Assembly (NCBI RefSeq): GCF_947496995.1
Contig: NZ_CANMFD010000004.1
Coordinates: 434,001-498,000, forward strand
DNA: 64,000 nt
Source of the DNA: an uncultured Roseibium sp.
GTDB taxonomy: Bacteria > Pseudomonadota > Alphaproteobacteria > Rhizobiales > Stappiaceae
Direction: 5' to 3'
The number at the start of each line of letters is the position of its first letter. The stretch's first letter is position 1. The notes under the pieces were generated by a model. It was not told the DNA's origin and did not search any database. It was given only the letters and a program-made list of their open reading frames with translations. Shown one piece after another: positions 55,363-63,864 of this stretch. The position numbers were made by a program, and so were the translations under genes.

Positions 55363-56793
55363 TTATGCCGCTGCGCTATCGTCCGCAGGCGGGTATTCCT
55401 TTTTAAGGGCTTCGACAAGCGGGCCCATCCGGGTTCCAAGCGATCCCTTGATCATAACAACATCGCCTGGACGGACGTCGCTCAAAAGCACGTCTTCCAG
55501 ATCTTTTGCGTCCTCGCAGTAATGCCCGCGAAGCTCATGCGGAAGCTGTTTCCAGAGCGCATGCATATGCGGGCCGGCACAATAGACCGCGTCTATTTGC
55601 GCTTCACTGATCGGCTGAAGAAGCTCGGCGTGAAGGCGGTCGGCATCCTCGCCGAGTTCACGCATGTCGCCAACGACGGCGATGCGCCGGCCAGGCCGCT
55701 TGATCGGCGCCTCTGCCAAAACCGCGAACGCGGCGCGCATCGAGGCGGGATTGGCATTATAGCTCTCATCGATGAGATTGAGTTCGCCGTCCGGCAGCGG
55801 CAACCGGCTCACCTGCCCGCGTCCTTTCGGTGCACGCATGGTGTCCAGCGCAAGGCCGGCCTTGGCGAGATCGGCGCCGAGATCCGCAACCGCGGTCAGG
55901 ACGGCAAGGCTGTTTTTCACGTGATGCTTGCCGGGTGCGCCGAGCTTGTAGGTGATTTCCTGACCCAGAATTACGGCATCCACACTTGAGCCCGCCGGGT
56001 AACCGACGGATTTTTCAATGTGACTGTCGGCAGCCGGGGTTTCGCCGAAGGTATGGATCCTGGCAACTCCGGCCGTCGCCGCCAGAAACTTCAGCAGATC
56101 GAACTGAAGATTGTCCCTGTTCAGGATGGCGACGCCGCCCGGCTCCAGGCCTTCGAAAATTTCGGCTTTCGCCTTGGCGATCTTCTCCACGGAGTCGAAA
56201 TACTCAAGATGAACCGGCTGCACCGTTGTGATGATGGCCACATGCGGACGCACCATCTTGACCAGGGGAACGATTTCCCCGGCATGGTTCATGCCGATTT
56301 CGAAGATGCCGTAGTCCGTGTCCTTCGGCATGCGCGCCAGGGTGAGCGGTACGCCCCAGTGATTGTTGAAAGACGCCACAGAGGCATGCACCTTGCCGGA
56401 AGGGTCCAGCGCGAGCCGGAGAGCTTCCTTGGTTCCCGTCTTGCCGACAGAGCCTGTCACCGCCACGATGCGCGCATCACTGCGGGCACGTGCGGCTACA
56501 GCGAGACCGCGCAGGGCTTCCAGCGGATCGGCAACCACAACATAGCGGCCGTCTTCGGGCAATTCCGTCAGCTGATCTTCGGCGACAAGCGCAAGCGATG
56601 CCCCTGCTTCCAGCGCACCGGCCACATAGTCGTGGCCGTCCAGCCGGTCCCCCTTGATCGCAACAAAGGCATCGCCGGCTTCAAGCGTGCGGCTGTCGAT
56701 GGATATTCCGGTAATGTCCGCGCCAATATCGCCTTTGGCGCTGCCACCGGCAGCTTCAACAAAGGCATCCAAGGTCCAAAGCGGGTTGCTCAT
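55363..56793 (-). CDS. murF: UDP-MurNAc-tripeptide--D-Ala-D-Ala ligase
   Basis: MurF adds the D-Ala-D-Ala made by Ddl to complete the pentapeptide precursor. The 476-residue enzyme has the short N-terminal domain with DSRTLEAGDAFVAIKGDRLDGHD, the ATP loop AVTGSVGKTGTKEAL, FEIGMNHAGEIVPLVKMVRP and the third domain LIDESYNANPASMRAAFAVL with VVGDMRELGE. It overlaps the murE stop by four bases. Confidence 0.96.
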   Translation of the reverse strand: MSNPLWTLDAFVEAAGGSAKGDIGADITGISIDSRTLEAGDAFVAIKGDRLDGHDYVAGALEAGASLALVAEDQLTELPEDGRYVVVADPLEALRGLAVAARARSDARIVAVTGSVGKTGTKEALRLALDPSGKVHASVASFNNHWGVPLTLARMPKDTDYGIFEIGMNHAGEIVPLVKMVRPHVAIITTVQPVHLEYFDSVEKIAKAKAEIFEGLEPGGVAILNRDNLQFDLLKFLAATAGVARIHTFGETPAADSHIEKSVGYPAGSSVDAVILGQEITYKLGAPGKHHVKNSLAVLTAVADLGADLAKAGLALDTMRAPKGRGQVSRLPLPDGELNLIDESYNANPASMRAAFAVLAEAPIKRPGRRIAVVGDMRELGEDADRLHAELLQPISEAQIDAVYCAGPHMHALWKQLPHELRGHYCEDAKDLEDVLLSDVRPGDVVMIKGSLGTRMGPLVEALKKEYPPADDSAAA

Positions 56794-58259
56794 GTGTTTC
56801 CTTCAACGCTTATGGCGCGCATAACGGCTTCGTGATCCGAAAAGGGAATCACTGTGTCGCCAACAATCTGGCCGGTTTCATGACCTTTTCCGGCGACACA
56901 CAGGATATCGCCCTTCGCAAGCCGCCGGACACCTTCCGCGATTGCCTCGAACCGGTCACCGATCTCAAGGGCGTCAGGTGCTCCCTGACGCACGGCCTTG
57001 CGGATCGTCGCCGGATCTTCCGAACGGGGATTGTCGTCGGTGACGATCACCAGATCCGCGTGCCGGGCGGCGGCTTCGCCCATCAGCACCCGCTTGCCCG
57101 GGTCCCTGTCCCCACCGGCACCGATCACGACCGAAAGAGCGCCATCCGTGAATGGCCGCAAGGCGGCAAGCGCATTGTCCAGCGCATCCGGCTTGTGGGC
57201 GTAATCAATGAAGACCAGCCCACCGGTCTTCGTTTTGCCGGCGAGTTCGAGCCGGCCGGGCGCGCCCTTCAGATTTTCCAGAGCACGCAGAGCCGTGCCA
57301 GCATCGATCCCGGCAGCAATTGCAAGTCCGGCGGCGACCAGTGCATTGGAGACCTGGAAACGGCCGATCAATGGCAAGGTCACCTTGTATTCGCCGCGAA
57401 CCGTTTGCAGGGTCAGCTGCTGCGCCGCTCCTGCCGGTTTTCTCCCCGTGAGCTTGAGATCCCTGCCTGTTTCACCAACGCTCAGAACGGGAAGTCCACG
57501 CGCTTCGGCGACGGCCAGAACCCGGTCGGCGTATTTTTCGCCCGTGTCGACAACCACCGTTCCGCCCGCCGGGAGCAATTCGGAAAAAAGGCGCAGCTTG
57601 GCGTTCAGATAGTCCTCGATGCTCGCGTGATAATCCATGTGATCGCGGCCAAGGTTCGTGAAGGCTGCCGCCGTCAGCCGCACACCGTCCAGGCGAAACT
57701 GGTCAAGCCCGTGGGAGGAAGCCTCCAGCGCGGCATGATTGATGCCTTCAGCCTCAAGGTCCGAAAGTTCCTTGTGAAGCGCCACCGGATCGGGCGTCGT
57801 CAGACCGCCATAGCTTTCGCCGTCCGGCCTGATTGTTCCCAGAGTTCCAAGACTTGCGGCCGGGTGCCCCGCGAACTGAAAAATCTGGCGGGCGAAATGG
57901 GCGACGGAGGTTTTGCCTGCTGTTCCGGTTACCGCGACGATCGTGTCCGGCTGGGCGCCGTAAAACCGGGCGGCCATTTTGGCAAAGACCTGACGGGGCT
58001 CGGACGCACCGAGAACGACCGCATGTTGCGGACAGCTCGCCCGCACCGCTGCCACGGCATCATCCGAGCACAGAACCGCAACAGCCCCGGCCGCGGCAGC
58101 ATCTGCGGCGAACCGGGTTCCATCGACGGAGACACCTTTGAAGGCCGCGAACAGAAAGCCGGGTTGAACCTTTCGGCTGTCTGCGGTCAAACCCGCTATT
58201 TTCAGGCTGCCAGCCGCGTCCGGCAATGTCAGGCCGGCGGCTAAATATTCAAGATCCAT
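56790..58259 (-). CDS. murE: UDP-MurNAc-L-Ala-D-Glu--meso-DAP ligase
   Basis: MurE adds the third stem residue. The 489-residue enzyme has DSRKVQPGFLFAAFKGVSVDG, the ATP loop AVTGTAGKTSVAHFARQI, NLGRDHMDYHASIEDYLNAK and the third domain with DYAHKPDALDNAL. DDNPRSEDP contains the DNPR motif that marks meso-diaminopimelate specificity, as expected for a Gram-negative wall. A 144-bp gap with nothing recognisable separates it from ftsI. Confidence 0.96.
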   Translation of the reverse strand: MDLEYLAAGLTLPDAAGSLKIAGLTADSRKVQPGFLFAAFKGVSVDGTRFAADAAAAGAVAVLCSDDAVAAVRASCPQHAVVLGASEPRQVFAKMAARFYGAQPDTIVAVTGTAGKTSVAHFARQIFQFAGHPAASLGTLGTIRPDGESYGGLTTPDPVALHKELSDLEAEGINHAALEASSHGLDQFRLDGVRLTAAAFTNLGRDHMDYHASIEDYLNAKLRLFSELLPAGGTVVVDTGEKYADRVLAVAEARGLPVLSVGETGRDLKLTGRKPAGAAQQLTLQTVRGEYKVTLPLIGRFQVSNALVAAGLAIAAGIDAGTALRALENLKGAPGRLELAGKTKTGGLVFIDYAHKPDALDNALAALRPFTDGALSVVIGAGGDRDPGKRVLMGEAAARHADLVIVTDDNPRSEDPATIRKAVRQGAPDALEIGDRFEAIAEGVRRLAKGDILCVAGKGHETGQIVGDTVIPFSDHEAVMRAISVEGNT

Positions 58260-58403
58260 CTCATCCGATCATCCGGTTCGTGCGTCGTCTTGCAGGTGCT
58301 GTATTTGAAGACCGGATAACGGCTGCGACCCCGCCGGTCTTCAAAGCTTTCCTTGAGCATGCTGCGGTCATATGAACGCAGTGATCCAGGAAGTCATGTC
58401 TCC

Positions 58404-60116
58404 TTAATAGGAAATCTCGATCGGTTCATCCCCCTTGCCGAAACGCGGCATGACGCCGAGCATCGGCGCAGAGCGCCGGATGATTGCTCCCACGGTCGGC
58501 GCGGCGTTGAGGCCGGCGGTTGCACCGATGCCCTCGCGCTCCGATTTCGGCTCGTCCAGAACGACCAGCACCACGTATCGCGGATCGTCCATCGGAAATG
58601 CCGACAGGAAGGAATTCCGGAGCTTGTTGTTGATGTAACGGCCGTTCTCGATCTTCTCGGCGGTACCCGTCTTGCCGCCGACCGTATAGCCCGGCACGTC
58701 CGCCCTGCGCCCGGAACCGGACAGCACGTTGAGGCGGAAGAGATAGCGCATCATCCGGCTTACATCTGGAGAAATGACTTGTTTCGCAACGCTTTGAACC
58801 TCTTCCTGGCTTCTCGGCAGGAAAGTCGGCGGATACAGTTTACCGCCATTCACCACCGCTGCCGCAGCAACCGCGGTCTGCATCGGCGTCACAGAAATCC
58901 CGTGACCGAAGGAGATCGTCATGGCCGCCAGTTCGTTCCATTTCGGAGGCAGCAGGGGCGCGGCGTTTTCAGGCAGCTCCGTATTCAGACGCTCCGTCAG
59001 ATGCAGTCGCTTGAAGAATTCCTGCTGCCGGGAAATACCGGTTGCCAGCATCATTTTCGCGGTGCCGATGTTGGACGAATAAATGAAGATTTCCGGCACG
59101 GACAGAATGCGGTTTTTCCCGTGGAAATCCGTGATCGTGCGCCCTGCCGCCCGGATCGGCCGGGTCGCATCGAAGCTGTCGTTGATGGAGACCGCCCCCG
59201 AATCCAGCGCCATCGCGACCGTGAAGGCCTTGAACACCGAGCCCATCTCGAAGACGCCGCCTGTGGCCCGGTTCAACCGGTCCTTTTCCAGCGCCTGGGA
59301 CCTGTCGTTCGGATCGTAGTCCGGCAGGGAGGACATCGCGACGACCTCGCCGGTCTTCGCATCGAGCACGATCCCGGCGGCTGCGATCGCCCTGTAGCGC
59401 TCCATGGCCTTGACCAACTCGTCGCGCACAACGTGCTGAACGCGCAAATCGACGGAAAGGCGTACCGGCTCTATCGTGCGGTCGGAAGCAAAACCCAGCG
59501 ACTGGAGTTCGGCGAGCCAGGCGTCATCGATATATTTCTCGATTCCCGCCAGCCCCTGGTTGTCCACATTGACGGAGCCCACGATGTGCCCGGCGGTCGG
59601 CCCACCCGGATAGAAACGCTGGTTTTCCGACAGGAAGCCTATTCCCGGCAGCCCGAGATTATGCACCTGCTCCGCCTGCTGGGGTGTCATCTCCCGTTTA
59701 AGCCAGACAAAACCAGCACCGCTTTCCAGGCGGCGGCGCACGGTGTTTTGGTCCAGATCCGGCAGCACCCGGATCAGGCCCTCGAGCGCCTCGTCCACAT
59801 CAAGTATGCGGCGCGGTTCGGCATAAAGGGAAGTTGTCTTGATATCCGTTGCCAGGATTTCGCCGTTGCGGTCGATAAGATCCGGGCGCGAGGCGGAAAC
59901 GGAATCCTGCGCGGAGATCCACGCCTTCGACGGAGCCTCCTCCATCTGGGCAAGAAGCACCAGCCGCCCCCCGATCGCCGCATAAACGCAGGCGAAGGCC
60001 AGCATGGCGACGTAGACACGGGATTTGACGGCGCTGGAGGAGACAGAGCCGCGCGCTGCTCTTGGCTGCGCGCGCCGAACCTGAAGGAAGCTTGCCGGTT
60101 CACTTACCATTGTCAT
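58404..60116 (-). CDS. ftsI: Septal peptidoglycan transpeptidase FtsI (PBP3)
   Basis: The class B penicillin-binding protein that crosslinks septal peptidoglycan, the target of several beta-lactams. The 570-residue protein has a basic cytoplasmic tail, one membrane segment (about 34-55), the pedestal domain with RNGEILATDIKTTSLYA, and the transpeptidase domain with all three motifs: SVFK (active Ser), SSN in IFIYSSNIGTA, and KTG in VGGKTGTAEKI. It is flanked by ftsL and murE as usual. Confidence 0.96.
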   Translation of the reverse strand: MTMVSEPASFLQVRRAQPRAARGSVSSSAVKSRVYVAMLAFACVYAAIGGRLVLLAQMEEAPSKAWISAQDSVSASRPDLIDRNGEILATDIKTTSLYAEPRRILDVDEALEGLIRVLPDLDQNTVRRRLESGAGFVWLKREMTPQQAEQVHNLGLPGIGFLSENQRFYPGGPTAGHIVGSVNVDNQGLAGIEKYIDDAWLAELQSLGFASDRTIEPVRLSVDLRVQHVVRDELVKAMERYRAIAAAGIVLDAKTGEVVAMSSLPDYDPNDRSQALEKDRLNRATGGVFEMGSVFKAFTVAMALDSGAVSINDSFDATRPIRAAGRTITDFHGKNRILSVPEIFIYSSNIGTAKMMLATGISRQQEFFKRLHLTERLNTELPENAAPLLPPKWNELAAMTISFGHGISVTPMQTAVAAAAVVNGGKLYPPTFLPRSQEEVQSVAKQVISPDVSRMMRYLFRLNVLSGSGRRADVPGYTVGGKTGTAEKIENGRYINNKLRNSFLSAFPMDDPRYVVLVVLDEPKSEREGIGATAGLNAAPTVGAIIRRSAPMLGVMPRFGKGDEPIEISY

Positions 60117-60126
60117 GATCTGCTCC

Positions 60127-60480
60127 TCATCGGATCACTGCCGAGGAGCCGGCATAGCCGCCCATCTGGTTGCCGCCGATCGGCTCGAGCATGACCGGAC
60201 GGGCCGGAAGGTCTTCCGGCGTCACGATCTGTTTCACATCCAGGGGTTCCAGTTGCAGATAGTCATTATAGCGCGCGACAAGGGACTGGAGACGGTCCGG
60301 CTTGTTCAAAAGGCTCCATTCCGCCTTCAAAAGCTGGATCGTGTCCCGTTCCTCGTCGATCTGGCGCTGGAGCTCGGCAACCTTTTCCGCGGATTTCGTC
60401 GCCGCCAGTTTCATGTCGTAAACCGTCGCCGCACCGATCACGACCGCAAGAATGAACAGGATGTTCAGCGTTCGAACCAC
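60127..60480 (-). CDS. ftsL: FtsL-like cell division protein
   Basis: A 117-residue bitopic protein with a short N-terminus, a membrane segment (about 5-22) and a coiled coil (about 27-62: KSAEKVAELQRQIDEERDTI, then QLLKAEWSLLNKPDRLQSL). That arrangement and the position between rsmH and ftsI identify it as FtsL, although sequence conservation in this family is low. FtsL with FtsB and FtsQ activates FtsWI. It starts one base from the rsmH stop. Confidence 0.88.
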   Translation of the reverse strand: MVRTLNILFILAVVIGAATVYDMKLAATKSAEKVAELQRQIDEERDTIQLLKAEWSLLNKPDRLQSLVARYNDYLQLEPLDVKQIVTPEDLPARPVMLEPIGGNQMGGYAGSSAVIR

Positions 60481-60481
60481 C

Positions 60482-61522
60482 TTAGCCCCCTAACCCGTGA
60501 AATTCCGCCAGCCTCGGAACGCCCGCGGCATGTATGTCCAGCTCGCGCGCGGCCGCTTCTGTCCGCAGCCCCGCCCGGAGCTTTGCCGAGCGCGCACGCG
60601 GATTGGCATCCGTTTCGTCCACTGCCGCCTCGACCGCCTTGCGCGTCAGCAGCTCGAATGTCGCCGGTGGCACGTCCTGCTCCGGCATATGTCGGGACCC
60701 GCCGCCCCGTGTTCGTGTCCTGTCCTGAAAGAAGCGTTTGACGATCCGGTCTTCCAGGGAGTGAAAACTCACCAGCACCAGACGTCCGCCGGGCTTCAGA
60801 ATGCGCTCGGCGGCGCCAAGCGCCTTGGCCGCCTGATGCAATTCGCCGTTCACGTAGATCCGCAGTGCCTGAAAGGTGCGGGTTGCCGGATGGATCTGGG
60901 CCTTCTTCGGCGAGCGGCCGAGCGCCTTCTCGATCAGCCCGGCCAGCTCAAGCGTGCGGGAGAAAGGCTTTTCCTTGCGCGCGGCATCGATTGCATGAGC
61001 AACGGTGGTGGCGCGCTTTTCTTCACCAAGAAGTCCGATTACCCGGATCAGGTCTTTTACAGGAAGCTCGTTCACAACATCGGCAGCGGAAGGCCCGGCC
61101 TGCTCCATGCGCATATCCAGCGGACCGTCGCGCAGGAAGGAAAATCCTCGACCGGCCTCATCGAGCTGCATGGAAGACACACCGAGATCCAGCACGACAC
61201 CGTCAACAGCGTCAAAACCGTTATCGCGCGCATGGGTTTCGAGACCCGCGAACTGCCCCTGCACGAGAACCAGTTGCCCGCCGGCGTCTTTCACCAGTTC
61301 CTGCCCGCCGGAAATCGCATCCGGATCCCGGTCGATACCGAGAACCTTTGCACCCCGCTCCAGAACAGCACGCGAATAACCGCCCGCGCCGAAGGTTCCA
61401 TCAATGATGACCTGACCCGGCTGCGGGTCGAGCCACCTGAGAACCTCTGTCAGGAGAACCGGCACATGACGCATGGGTCCGCCAGCGGCAGGAGACATGC
61501 CCTTGTCGCCGAGCGCCATCAT
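60482..61522 (-). CDS. rsmH: 16S rRNA (cytosine1402-N4)-methyltransferase
   Basis: RsmH (formerly MraW) methylates N4 of C1402 in 16S rRNA with SAM. The 346-residue protein shows RHVPVLLTEVLRWLDPQPGQ, the SAM-binding IIDGTFGAGGYSRAVL, GVVLDLGVSSMQLDEAGRGF, the helical insert with VVNELPVKDLIRVIGLLGEE and the C-terminal GGRLVLVSFHSLEDRIVKRF. The start overlaps the mraZ stop in an ATGA, so it is coupled to it. Confidence 0.96.
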   Translation of the reverse strand: MMALGDKGMSPAAGGPMRHVPVLLTEVLRWLDPQPGQVIIDGTFGAGGYSRAVLERGAKVLGIDRDPDAISGGQELVKDAGGQLVLVQGQFAGLETHARDNGFDAVDGVVLDLGVSSMQLDEAGRGFSFLRDGPLDMRMEQAGPSAADVVNELPVKDLIRVIGLLGEEKRATTVAHAIDAARKEKPFSRTLELAGLIEKALGRSPKKAQIHPATRTFQALRIYVNGELHQAAKALGAAERILKPGGRLVLVSFHSLEDRIVKRFFQDRTRTRGGGSRHMPEQDVPPATFELLTRKAVEAAVDETDANPRARSAKLRAGLRTEAAARELDIHAAGVPRLAEFHGLGG

Positions 61523-61986
61523 GCCGGCTCTCCTTGAGAGGATGCGGGGGATGCCCCCGACAGCATCGCGAGCGCACGCTTTTGAGCCTCTGCGCGATAC
61601 TCGCGGAACTTTTCCGGTTCCCAGATCTGGAACTTGTATTTCATGCCGACGAAGGTCACCTGATCGGTGATGCCGGTGTGATCGCGGATCATGTCGGAAA
61701 TGGTCATGCGGCCATCTCCGTCGATCTTCGGGTTCTCGCTGGCACCGAAAAGCGCAACGGCGAGCGCATCATGATCCGGAGACAGTTTCGCGAACGCTTC
61801 GGAACGCTTTTCAATCTCGGCAAGCAGTTCGTTTCCGCCAGCGTCGACCGCCTGGCAGTGGGAAGAGCTGATGCAATAAAGGCCTTCAAACCCATCTCTC
61901 GCCAATACCGCGCGAAAGGACGCCGGGATCGATACACGACCCTTGGCATCCAGCCGGTTGGTAAAATGAGAAACAAAGCCGGCCAT
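61519..61986 (-). CDS. mraZ: Transcriptional regulator MraZ
   Basis: The first gene of the division-wall cluster, encoding a 155-residue protein with two SpoVT/AbrB-like DNA-binding repeats: FTNRLDAKGRVSIPASFRAV (about 6-25) and DGRMTISDMIRDHTGI (about 90-105). MraZ forms rings of subunits that bind tandem TGGGN-type repeats and controls its own operon. GAGGGG just ahead of the ATG at 61986 sets the start; the open frame back to 62010 is not needed. A periodic repeat fitting its operator lies 165-210 bases upstream. Confidence 0.95.
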   Translation of the reverse strand: MAGFVSHFTNRLDAKGRVSIPASFRAVLARDGFEGLYCISSSHCQAVDAGGNELLAEIEKRSEAFAKLSPDHDALAVALFGASENPKIDGDGRMTISDMIRDHTGITDQVTFVGMKYKFQIWEPEKFREYRAEAQKRALAMLSGASPASSQGEPA

Positions 61987-62152
61987 TAAACCCCTCGAAC
62001 GGGCTTCCACCCGTCAATCCCCGAAACGAAAACACCCTGATGAGAAGAAAGGCCGACAACCTGCCAGGACGTGCAATTTGCAAATGCAGCTCTTTCCGAG
62101 CCGTTAAATTGCCGCCCTTAGCCCAACTGAGACGGGCCTGCGCTCCCCATTT

Positions 62153-62208
62153 CGGGTTCTTATGGGATATCATGGGAAATCATGGGTGGTCAATGGAATC
62201 TCATGGAT
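62153..62208 (-). promoter_or_regulatory. Candidate MraZ operator and dcw cluster promoter
   Basis: Four pentamers, CGGGT (62153), TGGGA (62163), TGGGA (62173) and TGGGT (62183), are spaced exactly 10 bases apart, with weaker ATGGA copies at 62193 and 62203. The 5-base unit and 5-base spacer match the known MraZ operator plan (TGGGN direct repeats), here read on the strand opposite to transcription. Within them, on the minus strand, TTGACC (62188-62193) and ATATCC (62165-62170) are 17 bases apart and could be the -35 and -10. This implies a leader of about 170 bases; the remainder of 61987-62509 shows no gene. Confidence 0.7.
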
Positions 62209-62509
62209 TCCGGCTCGATTTGATCGCACACGACCCCATCGGCTGACCTTAGGCCAAACATGCTTAATGAAGCCTTGACAGAAAAGAAGAATCGGATGCG
62301 CAGGTTTACGGAGGTTTTGCCTCGCCGCGCACGCAAACCCGGCAAAAATTGCCTCGTCGCAAAGACTTGTGGAGAATGAAAAGCCGGACCGGGACAGGCC
62401 GCCCTCAGGGTCCGCACTGGTGACCCTTACGCGTCTTACCGCTCAGGACGCAGCTCTCCGATGCCCCTCCCGATGGAGAGGCCCGGATATCTGCTTGTCG
62501 CAATAGAAA

Positions 62510-62920
62510 CGCCAGCCGGCCTGTAAGCCGGGTTCTGTACGGCCCGCTTGCGCGGACGTGACAGCCATTCATCTGGGACGCCTGTTGCCAGACGCCTCAC
62601 GCAACCAACCCGGACAGCTGACCTGGAAACCGGCCTGGCCCCGGATGACTCCGGTTCCGCGCTGCCCCTATTCGGTTTTGCTCCCGGTGGGGTTTACCAT
62701 GCCGCCTCTGTTGCCAGCTGCGCGGTGGGCTCTTACCCCACCCTTTCACCCTTACCCCGATCCGGTCTCGCGACCGGTCGAGGCGGTTTGCTTTCTGTGG
62801 CACTTTCCCTAAGGTCACCCTCGCCGGGTGTTACCCGGCACCGTGTTTCCATGGAGCCCGGACTTTCCTCCCCCGCGGCCTTTCGGCGCTTGCGGCAGCG
62901 GCTGTCCGGCCGACTGGCGC
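62510..62920 (-). ncRNA. rnpB: RNase P RNA (type A)
   Basis: The catalytic RNA of RNase P, which trims tRNA 5' ends. On the minus strand it begins CGCCAGTCGGCC (62920-62909), which pairs over 12 bp with GGCCGGCTGGCG at the 3' end to form helix P1. The conserved GAGGAAAGTCCGGGCTCC follows (62854-62871), and ACAGAACCCGGCTTA precedes the 3' end. The length of about 411 bases is usual for alphaproteobacteria. A promoter in exact register lies upstream. Confidence 0.96.
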
Positions 62921-62925
62921 CTGCG

Positions 62926-62954
62926 GACTTAAGTGGCTTTGAGCCCAAGGTCAA
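62926..62954 (-). promoter_or_regulatory. rnpB promoter
   Basis: On the minus strand CTTGACC (the -35 TTGACC is 62954-62949) and TAAGTC (62931-62926) are separated by 17 bases. Transcription would start at about 62919-62920, exactly where helix P1 of the RNase P RNA begins. The 62955-63248 remainder is AT-rich, without a gene, and probably holds the promoter of the sensor gene. Confidence 0.7.
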
Positions 62955-63248
62955 GCAAGGCACCCCAGCCGCTTCAAAACCCGCCGCCGGTTAACGCGCC
63001 TCCCCGAAACTTGTGCCCCGCATACCTTGTACCTTCTTAGACACTCGAAAGCACAATCAGAGCTAAAAACAGCACCGAATACAATTTCAGGTAGATTAGA
63101 CCAAAAATAAGCAGAAATATTATATGGTTAATTTCATCAGTAAGTATTTCTAACAATACCAAATTCAAGAATATAATCAACGATCTATTTAGGTAACATT
63201 AAGTGTTTTACCTCAATGTATCTCTACGATTATTCACGGAGAGACTCC

Positions 63249-63851
63249 ATGCGCATATTGCACGCCTGTTTACCGATAGCTTTGCTATTTTCACCGGGGG
63301 CATTCGCCGAAAATGCACCTGATCCAGAGGCGCTGATCACACCTGCCGTGATCGAAAGCGTTGGTGAGTGGCTTTCGAATCCGATCGTCTCCTTGTCGAT
63401 CAACGCTCAGAACAATTTGCGTGGCGCGCTCTCCCAGGCCGAGATCGATGCGCTTGACACCCAATGGCGCGCGGAACGCGAGGCGAGCGACAAACCGTTG
63501 ATTTCCGCCACCCTGTCCGCTCCACTTTCAATCTACCTTCTCAGGGTGCAGGCCAACTCGCTGGGTCTTTATCCGGAAATCTTCGTCATGGATGCCAACG
63601 GCCTCAATGTTGGCCAGAGCGCAATCACCGGAGATTACTGGCAGGGAGATGAAGACAAGTTCCAGAAAACCTTCCCGGGCGGGCCGGGCACGGTTTTCAT
63701 CGATGCAGCAGAATGGGACGAGGACCGCAAGATCTGGCGTGCCCAGCTCAACCTGGCGGTTACCGATCCGGAAACCGAAAAAGTGATTGGTGCTGCAACA
63801 GTGGAATTCAACCTGACGGAACTTTTGCGTCGCCAGACCCCGAATTCGTGA
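63249..63851 (+). CDS. Periplasmic PDC/Cache-like sensor protein
   Basis: A 200-residue protein with a signal peptide (LPIALLFSPGAFA, cleavage before EN) and no other membrane segment. The region YPEIFVMDANGLNVGQSAIT, then GDYWQGDEDKFQKTF, is the pattern of a PDC (Cache) ligand-sensing domain of chemoreceptors and sensor kinases, but here free in the periplasm with no signalling part. GGAGAG before the ATG at 63249 sets the start. A chemoreceptor gene begins 13 bases after its stop, so the two are probably co-transcribed and may work as a binding protein and receptor pair. Confidence 0.75.
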   Translation: MRILHACLPIALLFSPGAFAENAPDPEALITPAVIESVGEWLSNPIVSLSINAQNNLRGALSQAEIDALDTQWRAEREASDKPLISATLSAPLSIYLLRVQANSLGLYPEIFVMDANGLNVGQSAITGDYWQGDEDKFQKTFPGGPGTVFIDAAEWDEDRKIWRAQLNLAVTDPETEKVIGAATVEFNLTELLRRQTPNS

Positions 63852-63864
63852 ACGGATAGACCCT

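Noticed and set aside
58353-60194. A 613-codon plus-strand frame opposite ftsI
   Set aside because: It is the antisense shadow of ftsI; Arg/His-rich composition and no domain signature.
62275-62280. Perfect TTGACA hexamer between mraZ and rnpB
   Set aside because: No acceptable -10 follows at 16-18 bases and it points toward the 3' end of rnpB, so I do not call a promoter.
62540-62994. Reading frames on both strands within 62.5-63.0 kb
   Set aside because: This segment is the RNase P RNA gene, as shown by its P1 pairing and conserved core; the frames are incidental.
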